A DNA stretch of 64,000 nucleotides from Rhodoferax sp. (GTDB lineage Bacteria; Pseudomonadota; Gammaproteobacteria; Burkholderiales; Burkholderiaceae_C). The position numbers were made by a program, and so were the translations under genes. Under the pieces are notes generated by a model, which had not been told where the DNA came from, did not search any database, and saw nothing but the letters and a program-made list of their open reading frames with translations. How positions within the stretch are numbered: position 1 is the stretch's first letter; each line of letters opens with the position of its first letter. The DNA lies in contig NZ_JAUSLE010000063.1 in assembly GCF_030646845.1 (NCBI RefSeq), forward strand, positions 1 through 64,000. Reading direction: 5' to 3'. This document shows positions 1-8,200 of this stretch, one piece after another.

Positions 1-1168
1 ACACGCACAGGTCAGCCGCGCCACCCGCCACCAGGCGACCGGTGCTGGCCTGGCGCTTGCCGAGCGAGGCACCCAGGACGGTGGCCGGACCCTGGGTCAC
101 CACCGCCAGAGCGCGCGCTAGACTGACACCGCTGTCCTGACTCCATTTCAGCGCAAGGCTCAGCAGCAACTCGACGCCGGTGGCACCGGGCTCGCTCTCG
201 GCAAAGGGCAGCGCCTTGGCGTTCGCGTCCACCGGCGTGTGGTCAGACACCAGCGCATCAATGGTGCCGTCCAGCAGACCGGCGCTCAGGGCATCGCGGT
301 CACGTTGCTGGCGCAACGGTGGGTTCAACCTAGCCCGGCTGTCAAAGTAGCCGATGTCGGCATCGGTCAAGTGCAGCGAATTGATGCTGATATCGCAACT
401 CACAGGCAAGCCGTCGAGTTTGGCCTGGCGCACCAGGGCCACGCCGGCAGCACTGCTGAGTCGACACAGATGCACCCGGGCACCGGTGGCCTTCATCAGC
501 TCGAAAATGGTGTGCAAGGCAATCGTTTCCGCCGCGACCGGCACCCCGCTCAGGCCCATGCGGGTGGCCAGCGCGCCGCTGGCGGCCACGCCTTTGCCAA
601 GAAAAAATTCCTGCGGTCGCAGCCAGACGGCATAGTCAAAGGTGCTGGCGTACTGCAGCGCGCGCTGCATCACCTGGGTGTTGGCCAGGGGCACTTCCGC
701 CTGGCTGAAGGCAACGCAGCCGGCCTCGGTCAGCTCCAGCATCTCCGTGAGCGTCTCACCGGCGAGGTTGCGGGTCAGGGCACCCAGCGGATAGACACGT
801 GCCTGGTTCAGTTTTTCGGCTCGAAAGCGCAGCATCTCGACCAGGCCCGGCTCGTCCAGCACAGGCTCGGTATCGGGAAGGCAAACGAGACTGGTCACGC
901 CACCCGCGACTGCGGCCGCCATCTCCGACTCCAGCATGCCTTCATGCTCATGACCAGGCTCGCGCAGACGCACCGCCAGGTCCAGCAAACCGGGCGCCAC
1001 GACACAGTCCGTAGCGTCGATGGTCTGGCCCGGCTGGAAATCAGGCGCTATATTTTTGATAGCTACCACCACACCATTGGCGAGGGCTACATCCGCAATT
1101 TCATCGAAACCACTGGCGGGATCAATGACCCGGCCACCCTTGATCAGAATGTTCGTCAGTGTCTTCAT
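1..1168 (-). CDS. pyrX: Dihydroorotase-like protein without metal ligands (PyrX type), 3' end off the window
   Basis: My own translation of the minus strand from the ATG at 1168 gives about 389 residues of an amidohydrolase/dihydroorotase fold before the window edge. The N-terminal metal site of active enzymes (D-x-H-x-H-x-R-E-P-G) reads DLAVRLREPGHEHEG here, so both metal-binding histidines are replaced (Ala, Arg). The late S-D-H-T-P motif is kept. The start is one base past the pyrB stop (TGA at 1170-1172), so the two are almost certainly cotranscribed and perhaps translationally coupled. In Pseudomonas-type aspartate transcarbamoylases such a dead dihydroorotase (PyrC'/PyrX) is a structural partner of PyrB; I infer the same role. 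A separate active PyrC should then exist elsewhere in the genome. Residues about 21-40 overlap a segment resembling the dispersed repeat. Confidence 0.85.
   Translation of the reverse strand, partial: MKTLTNILIKGGRVIDPASGFDEIADVALANGVVVAIKNIAPDFQPGQTIDATDCVVAPGLLDLAVRLREPGHEHEGMLESEMAAAVAGGVTSLVCLPDTEPVLDEPGLVEMLRFRAEKLNQARVYPLGALTRNLAGETLTEMLELTEAGCVAFSQAEVPLANTQVMQRALQYASTFDYAVWLRPQEFFLGKGVAASGALATRMGLSGVPVAAETIALHTIFELMKATGARVHLCRLSSAAGVALVRQAKLDGLPVSCDISINSLHLTDADIGYFDSRARLNPPLRQQRDRDALSAGLLDGTIDALVSDHTPVDANAKALPFAESEPGATGVELLLSLALKWSQDSGVSLARALAVVTQGPATVLGASLGKRQASTGRLVAGGAADLCV
1046..1104 (+). repeat. Possible copy of the dispersed repeat inside pyrX
   Basis: The plus strand carries the core palindrome GCTAT-atttttg-ATAGC, then about 30 bases, then GGGCTACAtCC and AATTT, in the same order and spacing as the clear copies at 31909, 51309 and 54895. 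It lies wholly inside pyrX, which is read on the other strand, and the frame stays open. I do not see an obvious length increase in the protein, so chance resemblance cannot be excluded for this copy. Confidence 0.45.
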
Positions 1169-1169
1169 A

Positions 1170-2132
1170 TCAGGCCTCGTTCCCCGCCACGATGCTCATC
1201 ACCGCCATGCGCACCGCAATGCCAAAGGTCACCTGCGGCAGGATCACGCTCTGCTTGCCGTCGACCACGGCCGAGTCAATTTCCACACCCCGGTTGATCG
1301 GGCCCGGGTGCATCACGATGGCATCCGGCTTGGCCAGCAACAGCTTCTCGGGCGTCAGGCCATAACTCTTGAAGAATTCCTGACTGGAGGGCAACAGCGC
1401 ACCGCTCATGCGCTCGCTCTGCAGGCGCAGCATGATGATGACGTCGCAACCCTTAATGCCCTCTTCCAAGGTGTGGCACACCCGCACGCCCATTTGTGCC
1501 ATGTCCGCCGGCACCAGGGTCTTCGGGCCGACCACCCGCACCTCAGCACAGCCGAGTGTGGTCAGGGCATGGATGTCGGAGCGGGCCACGCGCGAGTGCA
1601 GCACATCGCCGACGATGGCCACTGTCAGGTTGGAAAAATCCTTCTTGAAATGCCGGATGGTGTACATGTCCAGCAAGCCTTGCGTCGGGTGCGCGTGCCG
1701 CCCGTCACCGGCATTGATCACATGCACGTGCGGCGCCACATGCTGGGCGATGAGGTAAGGCGCCCCTGACTCGCCATGCCGCACCACGAACAGGTCGGCG
1801 GCCATCGCGCTCAGATTGGCAATGGTGTCCAGCAGCGATTCGCCTTTGGAAGCCGACGAGCGCGCAATATCGAGATTGATGACATCGGCGCTCAGCCGGG
1901 TCGCCGCGATCTCAAAGGTTGTGCGGGTGCGCGTCGAGTTCTCGAAAAAGAGGTTGAACACACTCTTGCCGCGCAGCAAAGGCACTTTCTTCACTTCACG
2001 GTCGTTGACGCTGACGAAATTCGCCGCCGTATCCAGCACCTGGGTCAGGATGCTCCTAGGCAGGCCCTCGATCGAGAGCAGGTGAATCAGTTCACCGTTT
2101 TTATTGAGCTGGGGATTGCGCTTGTTGAGCAT
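1170..2132 (-). CDS. pyrB: Aspartate carbamoyltransferase catalytic subunit
   Basis: A 320-residue protein that condenses carbamoyl phosphate with aspartate, the first committed step of pyrimidine synthesis, in the cytoplasm. The carbamoyl-phosphate site is plain: [13 protein letters not shown] near residue 60, and H-P-T-Q near residue 147. Further on are [10 protein letters not shown] and the aspartate-side [10 protein letters not shown] near residue 275. The length is normal for the long bacterial class. It lies between pyrR (3-base gap upstream) and pyrX (1-base gap downstream). No regulatory pyrI gene is adjacent, which fits the PyrB-PyrX dodecamer type of enzyme. Confidence 0.97.
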   Translation of the reverse strand: MLNKRNPQLNKNGELIHLLSIEGLPRSILTQVLDTAANFVSVNDREVKKVPLLRGKSVFNLFFENSTRTRTTFEIAATRLSADVINLDIARSSASKGESLLDTIANLSAMAADLFVVRHGESGAPYLIAQHVAPHVHVINAGDGRHAHPTQGLLDMYTIRHFKKDFSNLTVAIVGDVLHSRVARSDIHALTTLGCAEVRVVGPKTLVPADMAQMGVRVCHTLEEGIKGCDVIIMLRLQSERMSGALLPSSQEFFKSYGLTPEKLLLAKPDAIVMHPGPINRGVEIDSAVVDGKQSVILPQVTFGIAVRMAVMSIVAGNEA

Positions 2133-2135
2133 GGC

Positions 2136-2633
2136 TTAGCGGGCTTCCACGTTGAAACTGAACACCCCGGCTTCACTGCGTGCCAGCGCCAATGACTGGG
2201 TGGCGGGCAAGGCAACGCGAGCGGCGCAGAAATCAGCCTGAATCGGCAACTCGCGGCCACCCCGGTCCACCAGTACCGCAAGCTTCACGCTGGCTGGCCG
2301 CCCGAAATCAAACAGCTCATTGATCACCGCGCGTATGGTACGCCCGGTGAAAAGCACGTCGTCAAGAAGGATGATGTGCGCTTCATTCACGTCAAAGGCA
2401 ATCTGCGTCTGCGCGCCTGCCGTCATGCCCCGCCGGGAGAAATCGTCGCGGTGCATGGAGGATGAGATGATGCCGGGGCGCTCCGGCAGGTTCATGTCGC
2501 GCTGCAAACGCTCGGCCAGCCACACGCCGCCCGAAGTCACACCCACCAAATGCATGCCGGGGCGAAATAGGGCCCGCACGCCCGCGAGTAACTCGAGGTA
2601 AAGCGCCTCAGCGTCCACGCTAAGTCTGCTCAT
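2136..2633 (-). CDS. pyrR: PyrR bifunctional regulator / uracil phosphoribosyltransferase
   Basis: A 165-residue type I phosphoribosyltransferase. The PRPP-binding loop appears as V-I-L-L-D-D-V-L-F-T-G-R-T-I-R-A at about residues 90-105, preceded by the family segment around D-D-F-S-R-R-G. In Gram-positive bacteria PyrR binds pyr leader RNA; in proteobacteria the regulatory role is less certain, and I see no pyr attenuator here. The gene overlaps the end of ruvX by 4 bases (ATGA) and precedes pyrB, so ruvX-pyrR-pyrB-pyrX reads as one transcription unit. The UPRTase call is firm; the regulator call is by family name only. Confidence 0.93.
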   Translation of the reverse strand: MSRLSVDAEALYLELLAGVRALFRPGMHLVGVTSGGVWLAERLQRDMNLPERPGIISSSMHRDDFSRRGMTAGAQTQIAFDVNEAHIILLDDVLFTGRTIRAVINELFDFGRPASVKLAVLVDRGGRELPIQADFCAARVALPATQSLALARSEAGVFSFNVEAR

Positions 2634-3055
2634 GGAATACTCCTCAAAAACTGTTCCAGAATAATGCAGGCGGCAGCCGCATCGGCATCCTTGGCGCCCA
2701 TGGCCAGCGCTTCGGTGGTGGTGTAGCGTTCATCCACCTCGAAGACCGGCAGCTTGAAGCGGCCATGCAACTGGCGGGCAAACTTTCGTGCCCGCAGGGT
2801 GTTCTCATGCTCTGCGCCATCGGGGTGAAACGGCACGCCCACCACCAGCGCATCGGGCTGCCATTCCCGCAACCGCTCGGCAATTTTGACAAAACGCGCG
2901 TCGCCCTCCGCAGTTATCGTGCCTTGCGGCTGGGCGGTGCGCATCAGTCGGTTACCCACGGCGAAGCCGGTACGCTTGATGCCAAAATCCAGCGCCAGAA
3001 AGGTCTGCAGGCCGACCGGCACATTCAGGGGATTCGCGTTGGTCATGCCGCTCAT
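2630..3055 (-). CDS. ruvX: RuvX/YqgF putative pre-16S rRNA nuclease
   Basis: An RNase H-like fold protein of about 141 residues. It begins with the family signature L-A-L-D-F-G-I-K-R-T-G-F-A-V-G and ends with a region containing F-E-V-D-E-R-Y-T-T-T-E-A. In E. coli YqgF acts in 16S rRNA 5'-end maturation; a Holliday-junction resolvase role was proposed earlier. I place the start at the ATG at 3055, which overlaps the yqgE stop as ATGA; a second ATG at 3046 is also possible. The open frame extends further upstream, but that part lies within yqgE. The yqgE-ruvX-pyrR order is common in proteobacteria. Confidence 0.92.
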   Translation of the reverse strand: MSGMTNANPLNVPVGLQTFLALDFGIKRTGFAVGNRLMRTAQPQGTITAEGDARFVKIAERLREWQPDALVVGVPFHPDGAEHENTLRARKFARQLHGRFKLPVFEVDERYTTTEALAMGAKDADAAAACIILEQFLRSIP

Positions 3056-3651
3056 GCATGGCCCGCATCGGGTGACAGCATCCACGCTTCAAGGCCGAGC
3101 AGCAGCAGGGCCTTGTCGTAGCGCTGTGCCACCGGCGTGTCAAAAATGACACTGCTACTGGCGGCAACGGTCAACCAGCTGTTGTCGGACAGTTCTGACT
3201 CCAGCTGCCCTTCACCCCAGGCGGCGTAACCCAGTGACACCAGCACTTTGCGCGGCCCGGCCCCGGTGGACAGGGCTTCCAGCACATCTTTGGAAGTGGT
3301 CATCTCCAGCCCGCCGGGAATTGTCATGGTCGAGGCGTAGACAGACTCCGCCGGCTTGTCAGCATCCGCATACAGGGGTTCATGCAGGACAAAGCCCCGT
3401 TCGGTCTGAACCGGGCCACCTAGAAACACCGGGGCACTGGAGAGGTCCTCGCGCCGCAGCGGCAACTCAACCTTTTCAAACAGGCGTTTCATGTCCATGT
3501 CGCAGGGCTTGTTGATCACGAGCCCCAGCGCCCCACGCTCGCTATGCTCACACACATAGACAACGCTGCGGGCGAAAACCTCATCCTGCAATCCGGGCAT
3601 GGCGATCAAGAAATGATTCGTCAGGTTGGTGAGGGCAAAATCTCCGGGCAT
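3052..3651 (-). CDS. yqgE: YqgE/AlgH family protein (UPF0301)
   Basis: A 199-residue protein of the YqgE/AlgH family. The family start is clear: N-H-F-L-I-A-M-P-G-L-Q-D-E-V-F-A-R-S-V-V-Y-V-C-E-H, then G-A-L-G-L-V-I-N-K-P, then V-F-L-G-G-P-V and later G-Y-A-A-W-G-E-G-Q-L-E-S-E. The fold is known but the biochemical function is not settled. It is first in the run yqgE-ruvX-pyrR-pyrB-pyrX and diverges from phrB with only about 21 bases between start codons, so their promoters must overlap the coding starts. Confidence 0.93.
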   Translation of the reverse strand: MPGDFALTNLTNHFLIAMPGLQDEVFARSVVYVCEHSERGALGLVINKPCDMDMKRLFEKVELPLRREDLSSAPVFLGGPVQTERGFVLHEPLYADADKPAESVYASTMTIPGGLEMTTSKDVLEALSTGAGPRKVLVSLGYAAWGEGQLESELSDNSWLTVAASSSVIFDTPVAQRYDKALLLLGLEAWMLSPDAGHA

Positions 3652-3672
3652 GCGGGAATTTTAACGGTGATC

Positions 3673-5151
3673 ATGAACAAGCAATTTCAAACAGGTCTGA
3701 TGTGGTTCCGCCGCGATTTGCGGGTGGATGACAACGCGGCACTGTGCATGGCGTTGCAGGCCTGCCAAAAGCTCCATTGCGTCTTTGTCTTTGACCGGGA
3801 TATCCTGGAGCCGCTGCCCCGCGCTGATCGACGGGTGGAATTCATCCGCGAGTCCTTGCTTGACCTCGACGAGGCACTTCGCCAACTTGGCGGAACGCCC
3901 GGCGCGGGTCTGATCGTGCGGCAGGGACAAGCCAGCGAGGAAGTTGTGACGCTGGCCAAAGCGCTGGAAGTCCAGGCGGTCTTTGCCGCCCATGACTACG
4001 AGCCACAAGCGCGGCAGCGCGATGCCCGGGTGTTGAGCGCCCTGGCGGAGGCGGGCATTGCGATGCACACCTGCAAGGACCACGTGGTCTTTGAAACCCG
4101 GGAAATCCTGACCAAAACAGGCACGCCCTATGGCGTTTTCACGCCCTACAAGAACACCTGGCTGGCGACCGTCACACCCCATCACTTGCGCAGCCACGAT
4201 CCAGCGCCGTTTGCGTCGGCCCTGGCGCCACGACCGGTCGGCATGCAACAAACCGTACCGTCGCTGGAAGCTATTGGATTCAGGAAGACCAACCTGAGCG
4301 AACTCAAAATCCCCACCGGGGCGCGTGGCGCACGCAAGCTGTTCGAAGACTTCTTCGAGCGCATGGACGACTACCATGAAACCCGTGATTTTCCGGCCGT
4401 CAAGGGGCCAAGCTACCTCGGCGTCCACCTGCGTTTTGGCACTGTGTCGATCCGCCAGCTTGCCGCCACCGCTTTACAGCGGCAGATTCAGGGCAGTCAT
4501 GGCGCCGCCGTCTGGCTGGGTGAACTGATTTGGCGCGACTTCTATTTTCAGATCCTGTCCAATTTCCCGCATGTGGCCCGGGGCGCCTACAAGCGCGAAT
4601 ACGACGCCATTCAATGGGAACAGGGCTCACACGCCGAAATGCTATTCAAAGCCTGGTGCGAGGGACGAACCGGGTACCCGTTGGTGGATGCCGCGATGGC
4701 CCAGATCAACCAGACAGGTTACATGCACAACCGTTTGCGCATGGTGGTGGGCAGCTTCCTGGTCAAGGATCTCGGCATCGACTGGCGCTGGGGTGAAAAA
4801 TACTTTGGCCAACACCTGAACGATTTTGACCTGGCAGCCAACAACGGCGGCTGGCAATGGGTCAGCTCCAGCGGTTGCGACGCCCAACCGTACTTCAGAA
4901 TCTTCAACCCGGTCAGTCAGAGCGAAAAGTTCGACAGTGAAGGGAAATTCATCCGCCGCTATTTGCCACAACTCGCCAAACTGTCCAACAAAGCCATCCA
5001 CGCGCCATTGACCGCAAAGCCGCTGGAGTTGCAGATGGCTGGCGTGGCTCTGGGCCAGAATTACCCGATGCCCGTCGTGGCGCACGACGTGGCACGGGCG
5101 CTGACCCTGCAGCGATATGCAGTAGTCAAGAAGTCAGTCAAGTCGCCTTAG
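3673..5151 (+). CDS. phrB: Deoxyribodipyrimidine photolyase
   Basis: A 492-residue class I CPD photolyase that repairs UV pyrimidine dimers using light, FAD and an antenna chromophore. The N-terminal Rossmann-like antenna domain starts with L-M-W-F-R-R-D-L-R-V-D-D-N. The C-terminal FAD domain contains G-T-V-S-I-R-Q, W-L-G-E-L-I-W-R-D-F-Y and the FAD/DNA-binding block T-G-Y-P-L-V-D-A-A-M, then M-H-N-R-L-R-M-V-V, D-W-R-W-G-E and N-N-G-G-W-Q-W. The ATG at 3673 starts just before the conserved N-terminus; the frame is open further upstream but that part lies opposite yqgE. Its end faces the end of chpA, 57 bases apart. Confidence 0.96.
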   Translation: MNKQFQTGLMWFRRDLRVDDNAALCMALQACQKLHCVFVFDRDILEPLPRADRRVEFIRESLLDLDEALRQLGGTPGAGLIVRQGQASEEVVTLAKALEVQAVFAAHDYEPQARQRDARVLSALAEAGIAMHTCKDHVVFETREILTKTGTPYGVFTPYKNTWLATVTPHHLRSHDPAPFASALAPRPVGMQQTVPSLEAIGFRKTNLSELKIPTGARGARKLFEDFFERMDDYHETRDFPAVKGPSYLGVHLRFGTVSIRQLAATALQRQIQGSHGAAVWLGELIWRDFYFQILSNFPHVARGAYKREYDAIQWEQGSHAEMLFKAWCEGRTGYPLVDAAMAQINQTGYMHNRLRMVVGSFLVKDLGIDWRWGEKYFGQHLNDFDLAANNGGWQWVSSSGCDAQPYFRIFNPVSQSEKFDSEGKFIRRYLPQLAKLSNKAIHAPLTAKPLELQMAGVALGQNYPMPVVAHDVARALTLQRYAVVKKSVKSP

Positions 5152-5208
5152 AAAGGCAGTCCGCCATACCGTCTGAACTCTGAGGCACCGCACCAACAAG
5201 GTCGCGCC

Positions 5209-8200
5209 CTATTCTGCAGTCTCAACAAGCGCAGCACAGTACTGCCGCACCAGGCCAATCAACTCGTCTTCGGAGTATGGTTTTCCCAGATAGTGGTCGA
5301 CACCCAGCTCGCGCGCATGCTCGCGATGCTTTTCGGCAATACGCGAGGTAATCATGATGATGGGAAGGTCGCGCAGCTTGGCATCCCCTCGAATATTGCG
5401 CGTCAGGTCGAACCCATCCATACGCGGCATTTCAATGTCAGTCAGCACCACGGCGGGTTTCTCTTCCTGCAAGCGTTCCAGCGCCTGCAGGCCGTCGGCC
5501 GCCAGCGCCACCCGGAAACCTTCCCGCTTGAGCAAGCGCTGCGTGACGCGGCGAACCGTGATGGAATCATCCACCACCAGCACCAGAGGCGCCTGACCGA
5601 CACTGGCCATCAGGGACGGCTGCGGTGTGGTGCCCGAGGAAGATGCCCCCGCTCCCTGCTCTGCATGCAGCTTGAGTTGACGCGCCTGTTCGCCATAGAC
5701 GGAAGCCAATGCCACCGGGTTATAGATCAGGACCACGGCGCCAGATGCCAGCACCGACATGCCGGCCAGGCCGGGAAGACGGGACAACTGGGGCCCGAGG
5801 TTCTTGACAACAACCTCCTGGTTGCCAAGCACCTCGTCGACGTGTGCGGCCAGACGCTGACCCGCGCTGCGGAAAATGGCAACGGGCAAAGTCTTGGTTC
5901 GTGTTTCGCTGCTATTGACGGACGCCTGCAACAGGGCGCCGGCCCAGTAAAACGGAACCTGCTCGCCGCCGAACTCAAATACATCGTCGCGATAGGCGCG
6001 CTCCAGGTCGGCCGCGGGGACCCGACGCACCATCTCGATCAGATTCGCCGGCACACCAATCACCAAGTCGCCCATGCGCAGCATGACCACCTGAGTCACC
6101 GCAGTCGTCAGTGGCAACACCAGCTTGAACTTCGTTCCCAGTCCACGTTCGGTCGATGTTTCAATGCGCCCACCCAGTGCGTTGATCTCGGCTCGCACGA
6201 CGTCCATGCCGATGCCACGGCCGGCGAGTTCAGTGACCTGTGAAGCGGTGGAAAACCCAGGGGTGAAAATGAGATTGGCCACCTCCGAATCCGTCAACGA
6301 CTCTTGCCCGGAAATATGACCATCGGTCAATGCTTTCTGGCGAATTCGATCCAGATCGAGACCCGCACCATCGTCGCTGAACTCAACCGTCACATCGTTG
6401 CTCTGCTGATGCAGATTGATGGTAATGGTGCCCGCAGCCGGCTTTCCGGCCGCAATGCGAGCCGCCGGATCTTCGATACCGTGTGCCACCGCATTTCTCA
6501 GCAAATGCTCAAATGCCGGCGCCATGCGATCCAGCACGCCGCGATCCATATCCAATGAACCACCTTTGATGTCGAGCTTGACCTGTTTGCCGGAGTCCTT
6601 GGATGCCTGGCGAACAACGCCATACAAACGCTCCGAAATGCCCTCAAACTCCACCATCCGGGTACGCAGCAGGTCGCGCTGCAACTCGCGGGCCTGGCGC
6701 GCCTGGGCGATCAAATCATCTTCGGTCCCCTCCACCGTGCGCTGCAGATTACGCTGTACCGTGGCGACGTCGTGTACCGACTCGGCCATCATTCGTGTGA
6801 GTTCCTGAACCCGGGTGAAGCGGTCGAATTCCAACGGATCAAAACCCTGCGCCGAGTCTTTGGCCTGCGCCAGCCGCGACTGCATCTGGGATTCGGACTG
6901 CAGTTCGATATCGCGCAACTGACCTCTCAAACGGTTCAAATTGCCAGTCAATTCAGCCAGGGATCCACGCAACTGACCCAAACGCGCATCGAGCCGCGAT
7001 CGCGTGATCATGACCTCACCCGCCTGATTGACCATGCGATCCAGCAATTGCGAACGCACGCGCACAGTCTGGTTGGATATGTGGCGCAATGGTGCCAGCG
7101 CAGGGACCGCCGGCAGGACCGTGGCCGCAAATGCGGCGATCGGCTCGGCACTTGCCGGTTCCGCTTCGGAAGTGGGGGCAGTGGAGAGTGCTTGTTCGAC
7201 CACCGGACCTGCTTCTGGCAGACTCAAGGACTGTTCCGGACTGGCGCGCAGTTGATCCAAGTTTGCCTGGATGGCGTCAAAGCGGGTCAGCAGGGATTCC
7301 AGTTGCGCCGACTGCAAATACTCGGTACCGAGATACTCAATGGCCGACTCCATGCGGTGAGTCATCTCACCCAGGCGCATCGCCCCCGCCAGACGCGCGC
7401 TCCCTTTGAGGGTATGAAGCACGCGCAACACCTCGTTGCGAGCACCAAGATTGTCCGGCCGTGCGGTCCACTGCCTCAAGGCACCCCCAAGCTGCGGTAG
7501 CAACTCAAGCGCCTCTTCTTCAAAAATCGGGAAGAGATCAACGTCAAGGGCGTCGAGGACGTCGATATCGTCATCCTCGTCATCGATCAGCGCATGCCGT
7601 GGACCGACACCGGCATCAGAAGGAGCGGAAACCGACGTCGTGACATCGGTCTCAACAGGTGCGGCGTCTGCAGCGGCCGTAATCGGGGTCAGGGCAATAG
7701 ACACTTCCGGCTCACTGTCCTGCGCCACTTCAGCACCCGGCATCTGATCAAGATCGAACTCGACCAGTGGCTCGACATACACGTTTTCTGCCACGCCCGC
7801 TGCAATGGCAGGAAATTCTGTCTCAAGAATGCCTTTGAGTGCGTCGAGAATCTCACGATCAGGCTGCTTGAGGAATCCCGCGGCAAACTGATGCAACAGG
7901 CGGCGGATATCTTCTGCCGCCGCAACGAACACCTGAGCGTGCTCTGGGATCCCCTGTGCGTGAAGCTGCACATGCTGCAGGGCTTGCTCGAGTGCCCGGG
8001 CAATCTCGGACAAGGCAAGGAATCCGACGGTTGCCGAACTGCCGGACAGGGAATGGGCCAATCCAACGGTCGTATCAGAAACCGGCCGATGCAACTCCAG
8101 CGCCCATTCACTCAGTTCGGTGAGCAAACGGCGCGACCATTCGTCAGCCTCATTCAGATAAACGTTATAGAGAGGGATGCCAATTCGCAAGGAACCAATC

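Noticed and set aside
239..1297. Long plus-strand frame of 352 codons
   Set aside because: It is antisense to pyrX and has no domain features; the minus frame carries clear dihydroorotase motifs.
4260..4290. Another copy of the dispersed repeat in phrB
   Set aside because: Only GCTATTGG is shared; the palindrome and the G-rich half are missing.
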